DNA of 64,000 bases, taken from contig JAWLAT010000001.1 of NCBI GenBank assembly GCA_041395325.1, forward strand, positions 62,001-126,000. The letters are read 5' to 3'. The stretch is from JAWLAT01 sp041395325 (GTDB lineage: Bacteria > Pseudomonadota > Gammaproteobacteria > Xanthomonadales > SZUA-5). The notes below the pieces were generated by a model. It worked only from the letters and a program-made list of their open reading frames with translations. It ran no database searches and was not told where the DNA came from. Position numbers and translations under genes: made by a program. This document shows positions 45,025 to 53,526 of the stretch, one piece after another (position 1 is the stretch's first letter; the number at the start of each line of letters is the position of its first letter).

Positions 45025-46209
45025 ATGACCTTTTCTCGCCGTCAGTGGTTGACCGGTGTCGGTGCAGGGATGGTTGTGGGCTGTGCGTCCAACCGGCGAC
45101 CTGTGGTGTCGGCCAACATGATCATCGCCACCTACAACACCTCGCTCTACGGCAGCCGCGACGGCGAACTGATCGAACGACTGCGCAGTGGCGACGAAGC
45201 GGCCCGCTCGATTGCGCAGGTGTTGCGGCAGGTTCGGCCGGACATCGTGTTGCTGAACGAGTTCGACTACGACCCGGCCGGCACGGCAGCGCGCTTGTTC
45301 AGCGCCTATCTGATGGATCCTGGGCTGGCCGGCGAACCCTTGCTCTACGGCCACCGGTTCACCGCCGCGGTCAATACCGGTGTACCCAGCGGGCTGGACC
45401 TCGATGGGGATGGCCGCAGCGAAGGGCCGCAGGATTGCTGGGGCTACGGCCTGCATCCGGGGCAGTACGGCATGCTGTTGCTGTCGCGCTTTCCGATCGA
45501 CACCGGGCGCGTGCGCAGTTTCCGTCAGTTTCGCTGGGCGGCGATGCCCGGCGCACGGCGTCCTCACTGGCCCGATGGTCGCCCCTATCACAGCGATGCG
45601 ATCTGGGCGCAATTGCGGCTGTCCAGCAAGAGCCACTGGGATGTCCCGGTGCAGACGCCTCTGGGCGAGGTCCATGTGCTGGCCAGCCACCCCACGCCGC
45701 CGGTGTTCGACGGACCGGAGGATCGCAATGGCCAACGCAACCACGATGAGATCCGCTTGTGGACGGACTATCTGACCCCCGGGGGCGGTGACTATCTGAT
45801 TGACGATCAGGGCCGGCGAGGCGGGCTGACCGCTGGCGCGCACCATGTGGTGCTCGGCGATCTGAATGCCGATCCCTTTGATGGCGACTCCCGCGAGGGC
45901 ATCGCCGGGCTGCTCGCCGCACCCTCGTTGCAGAGTGACTTTCTGCCCCGCAGCGCGGGCGGTCGCCTGGCGGCCGAACGCGACGGTGGTGCCAATGCCC
46001 GCCATCGCGGTGATCCTGCCGCCGATACCGGTGCCTTCGGTGCCGATCCCGGCCCCGGCAACATGCGCGTCGACTATGTGCTGCCTTCGCGCGGACTGCC
46101 CATCGAGGACGGTGGCGTCTACTGGCCGGCGCCTGGCCAAACGGGCGCGGACTGGATCGAAGCCAGCGACCATCGGCTGGTGTGGGTGCGGGTCGGGCAA
46201 GTCACCTGA
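45025..46209 (+). CDS. Exported endonuclease/exonuclease/phosphatase family protein
   Basis: 394-residue hydrolase of the EEP superfamily. The N-terminus has a twin-arginine motif (SRRQWL) and a hydrophobic stretch ending in VVGC, so it may be a Tat-exported lipoprotein. EEP motifs are visible: IIATYNTSL, IVLLNEFDYDP (metal Glu), YGMLLLSRFPID, VLASHPTPPVFD (active His), HHVVLGDLNADPFD (catalytic Asp-x-Asn) and EASDHRLVWVRV (terminal DH). All catalytic residues are present. The start was chosen for the Tat signal and GGAG upstream. Substrate, whether DNA or a phospho-ester, is unknown. Confidence 0.87.
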   Translation: MTFSRRQWLTGVGAGMVVGCASNRRPVVSANMIIATYNTSLYGSRDGELIERLRSGDEAARSIAQVLRQVRPDIVLLNEFDYDPAGTAARLFSAYLMDPGLAGEPLLYGHRFTAAVNTGVPSGLDLDGDGRSEGPQDCWGYGLHPGQYGMLLLSRFPIDTGRVRSFRQFRWAAMPGARRPHWPDGRPYHSDAIWAQLRLSSKSHWDVPVQTPLGEVHVLASHPTPPVFDGPEDRNGQRNHDEIRLWTDYLTPGGGDYLIDDQGRRGGLTAGAHHVVLGDLNADPFDGDSREGIAGLLAAPSLQSDFLPRSAGGRLAAERDGGANARHRGDPAADTGAFGADPGPGNMRVDYVLPSRGLPIEDGGVYWPAPGQTGADWIEASDHRLVWVRVGQVT

Positions 46210-46236
46210 TTCGCACAACGATCGGGGCGATCGACG

Positions 46237-46968
46237 ATGAATGCGCTGGAACTGCGAATTCCGCCGTTGTTGCTGCTGCTGATCGTGGCGGCGCTGATGT
46301 GGGTGCTGCCGCTGCTGCAACGGGACTGGGCATGGGCGTGGGCCCACGCTCACTGGTTGGCCGCGGCGCTGGCGCTGATCGGCGCGAGCATTGCCTGGGC
46401 CGGCGTGCGGGCCTTTGCCGCGCACGAAACGACAGTCAATCCACTAGGGACCGTCTGAACAAGTCCCGTGGCCGCGACGGCGGCTGAAAAGTTCGCCAGG
46501 TAGGAAGGCACCGAAGGTCATAGCCTGCGCTCTGGGCGAGGTGACTGACGCCGCTGGCGGGCTTCTCAGCCCCGTCCCGAAGGGTTGCGCCCCAGATCGC
46601 CCGCAGCTGCGTTGCATTTCGGCGCCGTAGAACGACTACGCCTTGCCGAAATGGCGCCTTGCTGCGAACGATCTGGGACTCAACGCGGCTCACGTGACTT
46701 GTTCAGACGGTCCCTAAAACCCGAAAGCAGCACCCGCGTGGTCAGCAGCGGCATCTATCGCTGGTCGCGCAATCCGATGTACCTGGGGATGGCACTGGCG
46801 CTGGCTGGCTGGGCGGTCTGGCTGCAGCACCCGCTGCCCTGGTTGTTGCTGCCGGTCTTCGTGGGCTGGCTGGATCGCTGGCAGATCCGGCCGGAAGAAC
46901 GCGCGCTGCAGACCCGCTTTGGGCAGGCCTACAGCGACTATTGCCAGCGCGTGCGACGCTGGCTCTGA
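46237..46968 (+). pseudogene. ICMT-type membrane methyltransferase, interrupted by a MITE
   Basis: Isoprenylcysteine carboxyl methyltransferase-family membrane protein (about 153 residues when repaired), split in two. The first part (MNALELRIPPLLLLLIVAAL onward to HETTVNPL) ends after the insertion point in GTV and a stop. The second resumes as KPESSTRVVSSGIYRWSRNP then MYLGMALALAGWAVWL and ends CQRVRRWL. Deleting 270 bp (element plus one TA) joins CCA CTA AAA CCC in frame to give the family-typical TTVNPLKPESSTRVVSSGIY. The second half alone lacks a start, so the gene is probably inactive. The intact gene would have followed the EEP gene closely. Confidence 0.88.
46445..46716. mobile_element. 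MITE with 19-bp perfect terminal inverted repeats and TA target duplication
   Basis: The element carries GGGACCGTCTGAACAAGTC at 46447-46465 and its exact reverse complement at 46696-46714, each flanked by TA (46445-46446 and 46715-46716). It is about 268 bp between the TA copies and has no transposase gene. TA duplication and size fit a non-autonomous derivative of a Tc1/mariner-like (IS630-type) element. An internal GCCGTAGAACGACTACGCC hairpin is present. It interrupts the methyltransferase gene. Confidence 0.88.
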
Positions 46969-46989
46969 CGGTCGGCCCCGGTTCGCCGC

Positions 46990-49491
46990 CTATTCCGCCC
47001 GCAGCACCAGCAGCGGCGGTACGCGGACCACGCGGCGCGTGCTCCACAAGCCCAATCCGGCCACCAGCGTGCCGGTCACCAGCGCCAACAGCAGCGTCGT
47101 GCCCCAATCGAGCGTGAAGGGCAGCTCGAACAGCTCGCGGCCCAGCCATGCGGTGGCCAGGCCGGCGGCGATCGCGGCGGCGGCACCGGCCACCGCTCCG
47201 AGCAGGCCGAACTCGACACTGCGGGCCAGCGTCAGCTGCCGGCTGCGCGCACCCAGAGCCCGCAGCAGCGCGCCTTCGCGCAGTCGCTCATCGGCGGTGG
47301 CCCGGATGGCCGCCACCAGCACCAGCAGGCCGGCGGCCAGGGTGAACAGGAACACCGCCTGGATCGCCAATGCGGCCTGCTCGGCGGTGCGCCGCACCTG
47401 CTGCAGGAGCGCACTGACGTCGATCAGCGTAATGTTGGGAAAGGCCTCCAGCAGCGCCGACTCGGCGGCTTCCTGACCCGGCGCCACGTGCAGACTGGTG
47501 ATCCAGCTGGCCGGAAAATCCCTCAGTGCCTGCGGCTTGAAGACGACGAAGAAGTTGGGCTGGAAGCTGTCCCAGTCGACCTCGCGCAGATTGACGATCT
47601 CGCCCTCGACCGGCTCGCCGCCAATTTCAAAGCCGATCCGATCGCCAATCTGCCAGCCCAGCGATTCGGCGAAGCCCTGCTCCACACTCAACGCCTGTGC
47701 CGGCAGGGCGGGATCGCTCCAGTCGCGACCGGCAACGATTCGGTTGCCCGAATTCAGTTGATCAGCGTGACTGAGGTTGAATTCGCGCTCAGCCAGGCGA
47801 CGCGCGCGACCCTCGCCGTACTGGGCGAAGTCGACTGCGGTCCCATTGCGACTGACCAGACGTCCGCGAACCATCGGATACAGACCCGGCGAGGCGATGC
47901 CGCTGGCAGCCAGCTGGGTCTGGAAGTCATCTCGCTGCGCATCCTGCAAACCGATCAGGAATCGGTTTGGCGCATCGACCGGCAGATTCGCCTGCCAGCG
48001 ATCGATCAGCTGCGTGCGCAGCAGGATCAGCAGGGCCAGCGCGCCCAGCCCGAGGCCGAGGGCGATGATCTGGCCCAACGTTGCCCAGCGCCGCCTCCGC
48101 AATCCAGCCAACGCGATGCGCAAGGCGCCACCGCTGCGACCCACCCACCAGCCACCGGTCTGCAGCAGCAGCGCGCCCAACACGGCCAGCGCCGCCACCA
48201 GCGCCAGCAGGGCGATCAGCGTGCTGCCCAGCAGCTTCGCTTCACCCGCCTGCCAGGCCAGCAGGCCAACCGCGGCGGCCAGGCCCGTGCCGGCATGCAG
48301 CCACCAGCTCAGCGGCGGCGCGCTCAGTTCGCGGCGCAGCACCCGCAGGGTCGGTACACGGGCCAGCCGCAACAACGGCGGCAGTGCGAAGGCGTAAAGC
48401 ACCACGATGCCGGTGACCAGTCCCGGCAGCAGCGTACTCAACGGCGCCGGTGGCAGGCTGACGCCCAGGCCCGGCTCGGCCAGTCTGGCGGCGAGGGCCT
48501 GCAGCAGCCAGGCCAGCGGCAGGGACCACAGCGCCGCCTGCACGATGACGCCGGCCAGCTGCAGCAGGGTCAGGCGCAGCAGCTGGCCCTGCGAGGCACC
48601 CAGGCAGCGCAGCACGGCGTAGCCATCCAGATGACGATCGGCGTGCCGGCGGGCCGCCAGGGCCACCGCCACGCCGGCCAGCACGGATGCCAGCACGGCG
48701 GCCAGACGGAAAAAGCGACTGGCGCGATCGAGCGCCTGACGCAGCTCAGGCCGACCTTCGCTGCTGTCCTGCAGCCGCTGGCCGCGCTCCAGTCGCGGCG
48801 TCAACCAGTTGCGGAAGTCGGCGATGGCGGCGGCCGGGCCGGCGTACAGCGCACGCCACTGGGCTCGCGCGCCCTCCTGCACCAGTCCGGTGGCCGGCAA
48901 CTCGGCCATCGCGATGATGACCCGATCGGCACCGGTGGCGTAGTCGAAGACCGCGTCGGGCTCGTCGCTGTAGATGCCGTCGATGCGCAGCTTGGACTGA
49001 CCCAGCTCGATCTGCTCACCAGCGGCCAGCTGCATGCCACGGGCCAGTCGTTGACCGATCCAGACACTGCCGGCCGGTGGTCCGTGCGCGACTTCGCGGC
49101 CGTCGGTCAGCCGGTACTGGCCCACCAGCGGAAAGCCCTCGTCCACACCCTTGAGCTCAATCAGTCGGAACTGACCCTCGCGACGCAGCATGCTGGGGAA
49201 GGTCACGGTGCGGCCGTGGCGCAGGCCGCGTTCGGCAGCGCTGGCATCGATCGCCGCATCGATGGGCGTCGCGGCCCGCAGGACCAGATCGCCGCCCTGC
49301 AGCCGGTTGGCGGCCAGTTGCATGGCCACTTCGACCCGTCCGGTCAGCGCGCCAACGGCCGTGATCGCCAGCATCGCCAGTCCCACGGCCAGCATGATCA
49401 GGGTCAGCTCACCGCTGCGCTGCTCGCGCCGCAGCAGGCGCCAGGCCAGGCGCAGGTTGGTGGTGCGGCGAGCTTGTGCGGGCGCGCTCAT
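46990..49491 (-). CDS. YbbP-type FtsX-like permease
   Basis: 833-residue ABC permease of the FtsX/MacB-like class. Two MacB-type periplasmic domains and FtsX repeats are visible: LRREQRSGELTLIMLAVGLA at the N-terminus, VLRCLGASQGQLLRLTLLQL in the first FtsX repeat and LLRALGARSRQLTLARSVEF in the second, with about ten membrane helices. It overlaps the ATPase gene by 4 bp (ATGA), giving the conserved ybbA-ybbP order. Its function is not settled and may be lipid or lipoprotein-related export. Confidence 0.9.
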   Translation of the reverse strand: MSAPAQARRTTNLRLAWRLLRREQRSGELTLIMLAVGLAMLAITAVGALTGRVEVAMQLAANRLQGGDLVLRAATPIDAAIDASAAERGLRHGRTVTFPSMLRREGQFRLIELKGVDEGFPLVGQYRLTDGREVAHGPPAGSVWIGQRLARGMQLAAGEQIELGQSKLRIDGIYSDEPDAVFDYATGADRVIIAMAELPATGLVQEGARAQWRALYAGPAAAIADFRNWLTPRLERGQRLQDSSEGRPELRQALDRASRFFRLAAVLASVLAGVAVALAARRHADRHLDGYAVLRCLGASQGQLLRLTLLQLAGVIVQAALWSLPLAWLLQALAARLAEPGLGVSLPPAPLSTLLPGLVTGIVVLYAFALPPLLRLARVPTLRVLRRELSAPPLSWWLHAGTGLAAAVGLLAWQAGEAKLLGSTLIALLALVAALAVLGALLLQTGGWWVGRSGGALRIALAGLRRRRWATLGQIIALGLGLGALALLILLRTQLIDRWQANLPVDAPNRFLIGLQDAQRDDFQTQLAASGIASPGLYPMVRGRLVSRNGTAVDFAQYGEGRARRLAEREFNLSHADQLNSGNRIVAGRDWSDPALPAQALSVEQGFAESLGWQIGDRIGFEIGGEPVEGEIVNLREVDWDSFQPNFFVVFKPQALRDFPASWITSLHVAPGQEAAESALLEAFPNITLIDVSALLQQVRRTAEQAALAIQAVFLFTLAAGLLVLVAAIRATADERLREGALLRALGARSRQLTLARSVEFGLLGAVAGAAAAIAAGLATAWLGRELFELPFTLDWGTTLLLALVTGTLVAGLGLWSTRRVVRVPPLLVLRAE

Positions 49492-50225
49492 GCGGCGACC
49501 GAGGTGACCAGCCGGCCTTCGGCCAGGGTCAGCACGCGCTCACAGCGTTGCGCCAGATGCTCATCGTGGGTGACCAGCACCAGCGTGGTGCCAGCCTCGC
49601 GGTTGAGCTCGAACAGCAGATCGGCCACCTGCTTGCCGGTGGCGCGGTCCAGGTTGCCCGTAGGCTCATCGGCAAACAGCACGGCCGGACGGGTGACGAA
49701 GGCGCGCGCCATCGCCACCCGCTGCTGTTCGCCACCGGAGAGCTGTCGTGGGGTGTGCTGCAGGCGCTGTCCCAGGCCGACGCGGGTCAGCCATTGCCGC
49801 GCCTGGGCTTCGGCATCGCCACGTCCGGCCAGTTCCAGCGGCAGCATCGCATTCTCCAGCGCGGTCATTCCGGCCAGCAGTTGAAAGGACTGGAAGACGA
49901 AACCGACGCGCTCGGCGCGCAAGGCGGCCAGCGCATCCTCGCTCAGCGTCGACAGGGCCTGATCCTGCAGCCAGACTTCGCCCCGGGTCGGTCGGTCCAG
50001 CCCCGCCAGCAGGCCGAGCAACGTCGACTTGCCCGACCCGGAAGCGCCAACGATGGCGACGGTCTGACCGGGATCGATCTGCAGGTCCACATCCTGCAGG
50101 ATGTCCAGGCGCTGCTCACCCAGTTCGACACTGCGACCCAGGCCGCGCGTGCGGATGGCACTGGTCGTGGGTGCGGCGGCCACCGACGGTTCATTCGGGC
50201 TGCCGATAATGGCGGTCTCGGTCAT
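49488..50225 (-). CDS. ABC transporter ATP-binding protein YbbA
   Basis: 245-residue LolD/MacB-type ATPase partnering the FtsX-like permease encoded just downstream. Walker A GASGSGKST, the Q-loop VFQSFQLL, the signature LSGGEQQRVAMARAF, Walker B AVLFADEPTGNLD and H-loop VLVTHDEHLAQR are intact. It is divergent from the arylesterase gene, with the two starts about 20 bp apart, as in the classical tesA/ybbA arrangement. Confidence 0.94.
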   Translation of the reverse strand: MTETAIIGSPNEPSVAAAPTTSAIRTRGLGRSVELGEQRLDILQDVDLQIDPGQTVAIVGASGSGKSTLLGLLAGLDRPTRGEVWLQDQALSTLSEDALAALRAERVGFVFQSFQLLAGMTALENAMLPLELAGRGDAEAQARQWLTRVGLGQRLQHTPRQLSGGEQQRVAMARAFVTRPAVLFADEPTGNLDRATGKQVADLLFELNREAGTTLVLVTHDEHLAQRCERVLTLAEGRLVTSVAA

Positions 50226-50244
50226 GCTGATCCTGGAGGTTGCG

Positions 50245-50940
50245 GTGACGGGAATGTGGCGCAGACAACATCAATGGGGCGTGCGGGCGGTGGCGTCAAG
50301 TCGGTCGTTGGTCACGGGACTGTTGCTGCTTTTTACCGCGCTGCCGGCGCCCGCGGCCACGCTGCTGGTGCTGGGGGATTCGCTGTCGGCGGCCTACGGG
50401 ATTCCGGTCGAGCAGGGTTGGGTGACATTGTTGCAGCAGCGGCTGCAGGCCACCGATTCGGGCTGGCAGGTGATCAACGCCTCGATCAGCGGCGAGACCA
50501 GCGCCGGCGGATTGGCCCGACTGCCGGGCCTGCTGCGGCGACAGCAACCGCAGGCGCTGATTCTGGCACTGGGCGCCAATGACGGCTTGCGCGGCCTGCC
50601 GCCCGATCAGCTGGCAAGCAATCTGCAATCGATGGTCGCGGCCGCGCAAGCCAGCGACGCTCGGGTGCTGCTGGTCGGCATCCGTCTGCCGCCGAACTAT
50701 GGGCAGGCCTATGCCGATGCGATCGCCCAGACCTACCAGGATCTGGCCCGGCAGGCGTCGGTACCGCTGGTGGCCTCATTGCTGGAGCCGGTTGAGGACG
50801 ACCGCAGTCAGTTCCAGGCTGATCAGTTGCACCCCGTTGCTGCAGCCCAGCCGCGGTTGCTGGATGGGCTGTGGCCGCAGATCGAAGCCCTGCTGCAGGC
50901 CGCCGCGGCCGAATCTGCGGCCCCGATGGGATCGGAATGA
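50245..50940 (+). CDS. tesA: Arylesterase / multifunctional acyl-CoA thioesterase I
   Basis: Periplasmic SGNH-family esterase of 231 residues. The signal peptide LVTGLLLLFTALPAPA is followed by the four blocks: LLVLGDSLSAAYGI (Ser), the Gly block NASISGETSAGG, LGANDGLRG (Asn) and DQLHPVAA (Asp and His). I take the GTG at 50245 as the start because GGAGG lies 5-6 bp ahead; the ATG at 50254 would be too far from it. Confidence 0.92.
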   Translation: MTGMWRRQHQWGVRAVASSRSLVTGLLLLFTALPAPAATLLVLGDSLSAAYGIPVEQGWVTLLQQRLQATDSGWQVINASISGETSAGGLARLPGLLRRQQPQALILALGANDGLRGLPPDQLASNLQSMVAAAQASDARVLLVGIRLPPNYGQAYADAIAQTYQDLARQASVPLVASLLEPVEDDRSQFQADQLHPVAAAQPRLLDGLWPQIEALLQAAAAESAAPMGSE

Positions 50941-51045
50941 CGTGAATCTGTCGAAATGCACGCAATTGCACCGATGATGGGTGGCATTGCCAGTTAAAGA
51001 AAAGTTAAGCTCAATTCGCCCGGCGCAAATCCGACATTACTGCCC

Positions 51046-52881
51046 ATGGACGGCGGCAACGTTTTGACAACGGACATTCTGCTCGTGCTGATCATGCTCG
51101 GCGGCACCGTCGTGCTGTTCGTGCGCGAGTGGATGCCAGCCGACGTGGCCGCGCTGCTGATTCTGGTCGTGCTGGGCCTGTCCGAACTGGTGCCCCCGGA
51201 AGGTCTGTTCAGCGGCTTTGCCTCCAACGCCGTGATGTCGATCGTCGCGGTGATGATCCTCGGCGCCGGGCTGGATCGCACTGGCGTGTTGGGCGGCGCC
51301 GCCAAAGTGATCCTGCGCGTCTCTGGGGGTCATGAAGGGCGGCTGGTGATAGCCCTGTCGACCGCCGCCGGCGTGCTGAGCATTTTCATGCAGAACCCGG
51401 CGGTGGCGGCGTTGTTCCTGCCGGTGGCCAGCCGGGTGTCGGCACGCACCGGTTATCCGCTGTCGCAGCTGCTGATGCCGATGGGCTTTTGCATCATTCT
51501 GGGCGGCCAGATGAGCACCGTCGGCAACTCGCCGATGATCCTGCTCAATGACCTGGTCAGCAGCATCAACCGCAACCTGCCACCGGGCGCCGGCAGTCTG
51601 CAGTACTACCCGCTGTTCTCCGTGCTGCCGGTGGGACTGGGGCTGTTCGTCATCGGTCTGCTCTATTTCAATCTCTTCGGCCGCCGCTTGTTGCCGGACG
51701 AGGAGCGCCAGGCCGTTACCCCCAGCCGCACCGAATCCTATTTCGAGCAGCTCTATGGCCAGCGCGGCGATCTCTACGAGCTGGAAGTTCAGGCTGGCAG
51801 TCCGCTGATCGGCGCCACCGTACTCGATGCCGAAGGCTTGCCGGGCGCGCCAATGCTGCTGGCGCTGCAGGACGCTGGCCAGGCGCGACTGGCGCCGCCG
51901 GGTGATCTGCAGATCGGGCGTGGTGCCCGTCTGGGCGTGCTGGGTGGTCGCGACCAGGTCGAGGCCTTCGCTGCGGCGCAGGGCTGCAAGCTGGAACCCC
52001 GTCTGGTGCAGCTGGAAGGCCTGTTCAACGCGGCCCGTTCGGGCATCTCCGAAGCCGTGGTGCCGCCGGGCTCACGGATGATTGGCAAGCCGATTGGCGA
52101 GCTGAAGTTGCGTCGTCGCTACGGGGTCAGTCCGCTGGCGATCAATCGTGGCGGCGAGCTGATTCGCGAAGATCTGCGCGAGCAGGAGATCCAGCCCGGT
52201 GACTGCCTGGTCTTCCACAGCACCTGGCGTGATCTGATGGACCACGCACACGAAAAGGATTTCGTGGTCATCACCGACTATCCAAAGGAGGAACAGCGGC
52301 CGCAGAAGCTGGCGCATGCGCTGACCTTCTTCGTGCTCGCCTTTGGTCTGGCGATGATTGGCCATGTGCCGGTGACGCTGGCGCTGTTTGCCGGTGCCGC
52401 CGGCATGCTGATGACCGGCGTATTGAGCCCCGACGAGGCTTATCGCGCGATCAGCTGGAAGACCGTGTTCATGCTGGCCTGTCTGATTCCACTGGGCGCC
52501 GCCGTCGACACCACCGGCACCGCGGCCTGGATCGCGCAGGAACTGCTGGTGGTGATTGGCGAATGGCCCAGCTGGGGTGTGCAACTGGCCATCGCGCTGC
52601 TGACGTCGATCGCGGCCCTGGTGATGAGCAACGTCGGCGCGGCGATCATCATGATTCCGATGTCGGTCAACATCGCGCTGGCCGTCGGCGGCAATCCCAC
52701 CGAGTACGCGCTGATTGCCGCTTGCGCCGCCTCCAACAACTTCATCACACCGACCAATGCCGTCACCGCGATGATCGCCGGTCCGGCCGGCTACCGGCAG
52801 GCCGATTTCCTGCGCGCCGGATTGCCCCTGACGGCGCTGTTTGCGATCGCCAGTGTGGCGCTGGTGCGGGCGTTTTACTGA
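51046..52881 (+). CDS. SLC13/DASS-type permease with central TrkA-C domains
   Basis: 611-residue membrane transporter. Helices at both ends flank a soluble central part (about residues 235-420) with two TrkA-C-like domains (YELEVQAGSPLIGATVLDAE, VVPPGSRMIGKPIGELKLRR). The transporter halves have the family's SNP/SNV signatures: GGQMSTVGNSPMILLND in the first and LVMSNVGAAIIMIPMSVNIA plus AASNNFITPTNAVTAMI in the second. Likely a dicarboxylate, sulfate or similar anion symporter; the substrate is unknown. The end overlaps the convergent GST gene by 7 bp. Confidence 0.9.
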   Translation: MDGGNVLTTDILLVLIMLGGTVVLFVREWMPADVAALLILVVLGLSELVPPEGLFSGFASNAVMSIVAVMILGAGLDRTGVLGGAAKVILRVSGGHEGRLVIALSTAAGVLSIFMQNPAVAALFLPVASRVSARTGYPLSQLLMPMGFCIILGGQMSTVGNSPMILLNDLVSSINRNLPPGAGSLQYYPLFSVLPVGLGLFVIGLLYFNLFGRRLLPDEERQAVTPSRTESYFEQLYGQRGDLYELEVQAGSPLIGATVLDAEGLPGAPMLLALQDAGQARLAPPGDLQIGRGARLGVLGGRDQVEAFAAAQGCKLEPRLVQLEGLFNAARSGISEAVVPPGSRMIGKPIGELKLRRRYGVSPLAINRGGELIREDLREQEIQPGDCLVFHSTWRDLMDHAHEKDFVVITDYPKEEQRPQKLAHALTFFVLAFGLAMIGHVPVTLALFAGAAGMLMTGVLSPDEAYRAISWKTVFMLACLIPLGAAVDTTGTAAWIAQELLVVIGEWPSWGVQLAIALLTSIAALVMSNVGAAIIMIPMSVNIALAVGGNPTEYALIAACAASNNFITPTNAVTAMIAGPAGYRQADFLRAGLPLTALFAIASVALVRAFY

Positions 52882-53501
52882 TCGGGCCGCAGGTTGCGGA
52901 CCAGCGTGCAGTGTTCCCGCTCGAACAGCCGTTCCAGATAGGCCTGCAGCGCCGGGAAACCGGCATTCCAGTCGAACTCGTCGCCGAAGTTCAGCGTGTA
53001 GCCGAGGATGATGTCGGCAACGCTGAAGCGCCCATCGATCAGATGCTCATGCTGCTCGAAGTGGCGATCCAGCACGGCAGCGCTCTTGCGATAGAGCCCT
53101 CGGCATTGCGGGATGATCGCCGGTACGTGCTGGTCGACCGGAAAGACGAAGTCCAGCGTGTTCAGCTCGGCGGTCCAGACCCACGGCTCCAGTTCGGTCA
53201 GTGCGAACAGCACCCATTGGTCGTGCAACGAGCGTTGCCAGCTGCCGGGTGGGGCAATCAGTTGCTGCTCCGGCACCAGGTCCGCAATGGCCGCCGCGAT
53301 GGCTGCGGATTCGAACAGCGGTCGGCCATCGATCACCGCCACCGGCAACTTGCCCAACGGGTGCAGGCGGCGCAACTCGTCGCTGCCAAGGATCTTCGGA
53401 TCGTTGCCGGCCGATTCATAAGGCAGGCCCGCTTCGAGCAGCGTCCAGCGGCAGCGCGCCGAGCGCGTCGGTCCCAGTTCATACAGGGTGATCTGCGGCA
53501 T
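52875..53501 (-). CDS. Glutathione S-transferase
   Basis: 208-residue cytosolic GST. The N-terminal thioredoxin-like domain reads MPQITLYELGPTRSARCRW then PLGKLPVAVIDGRPLFESAA, with cis-Pro and the Glu-Ser pair for glutathione binding. The all-helical C-terminal domain includes HLIDGRFSVADIILGYTL, which is the N-cap motif (S/TxxD). There is no Cys in the usual active site at CPFC-type position; the Ser in TRSARCRW may serve. The substrate is unknown. Confidence 0.9.
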   Translation of the reverse strand: MPQITLYELGPTRSARCRWTLLEAGLPYESAGNDPKILGSDELRRLHPLGKLPVAVIDGRPLFESAAIAAAIADLVPEQQLIAPPGSWQRSLHDQWVLFALTELEPWVWTAELNTLDFVFPVDQHVPAIIPQCRGLYRKSAAVLDRHFEQHEHLIDGRFSVADIILGYTLNFGDEFDWNAGFPALQAYLERLFEREHCTLVRNLRPDQ

Positions 53502-53526
53502 CGGCTGCTCTCGGTGGGCAGGGCGC

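Noticed and set aside
46585..46968. 127-codon frame through the MITE as a new fusion protein
   Set aside because: It starts inside the transposon sequence and only its last 75 or so codons are homologous; best seen as the 3' half of the split gene.
52875..52881. 7-bp overlap of convergent SLC13 and GST genes
   Set aside because: Ordinary compact gene arrangement with no sign of a regulatory function; the same holds for the 9-bp overlap at 62811-62819.
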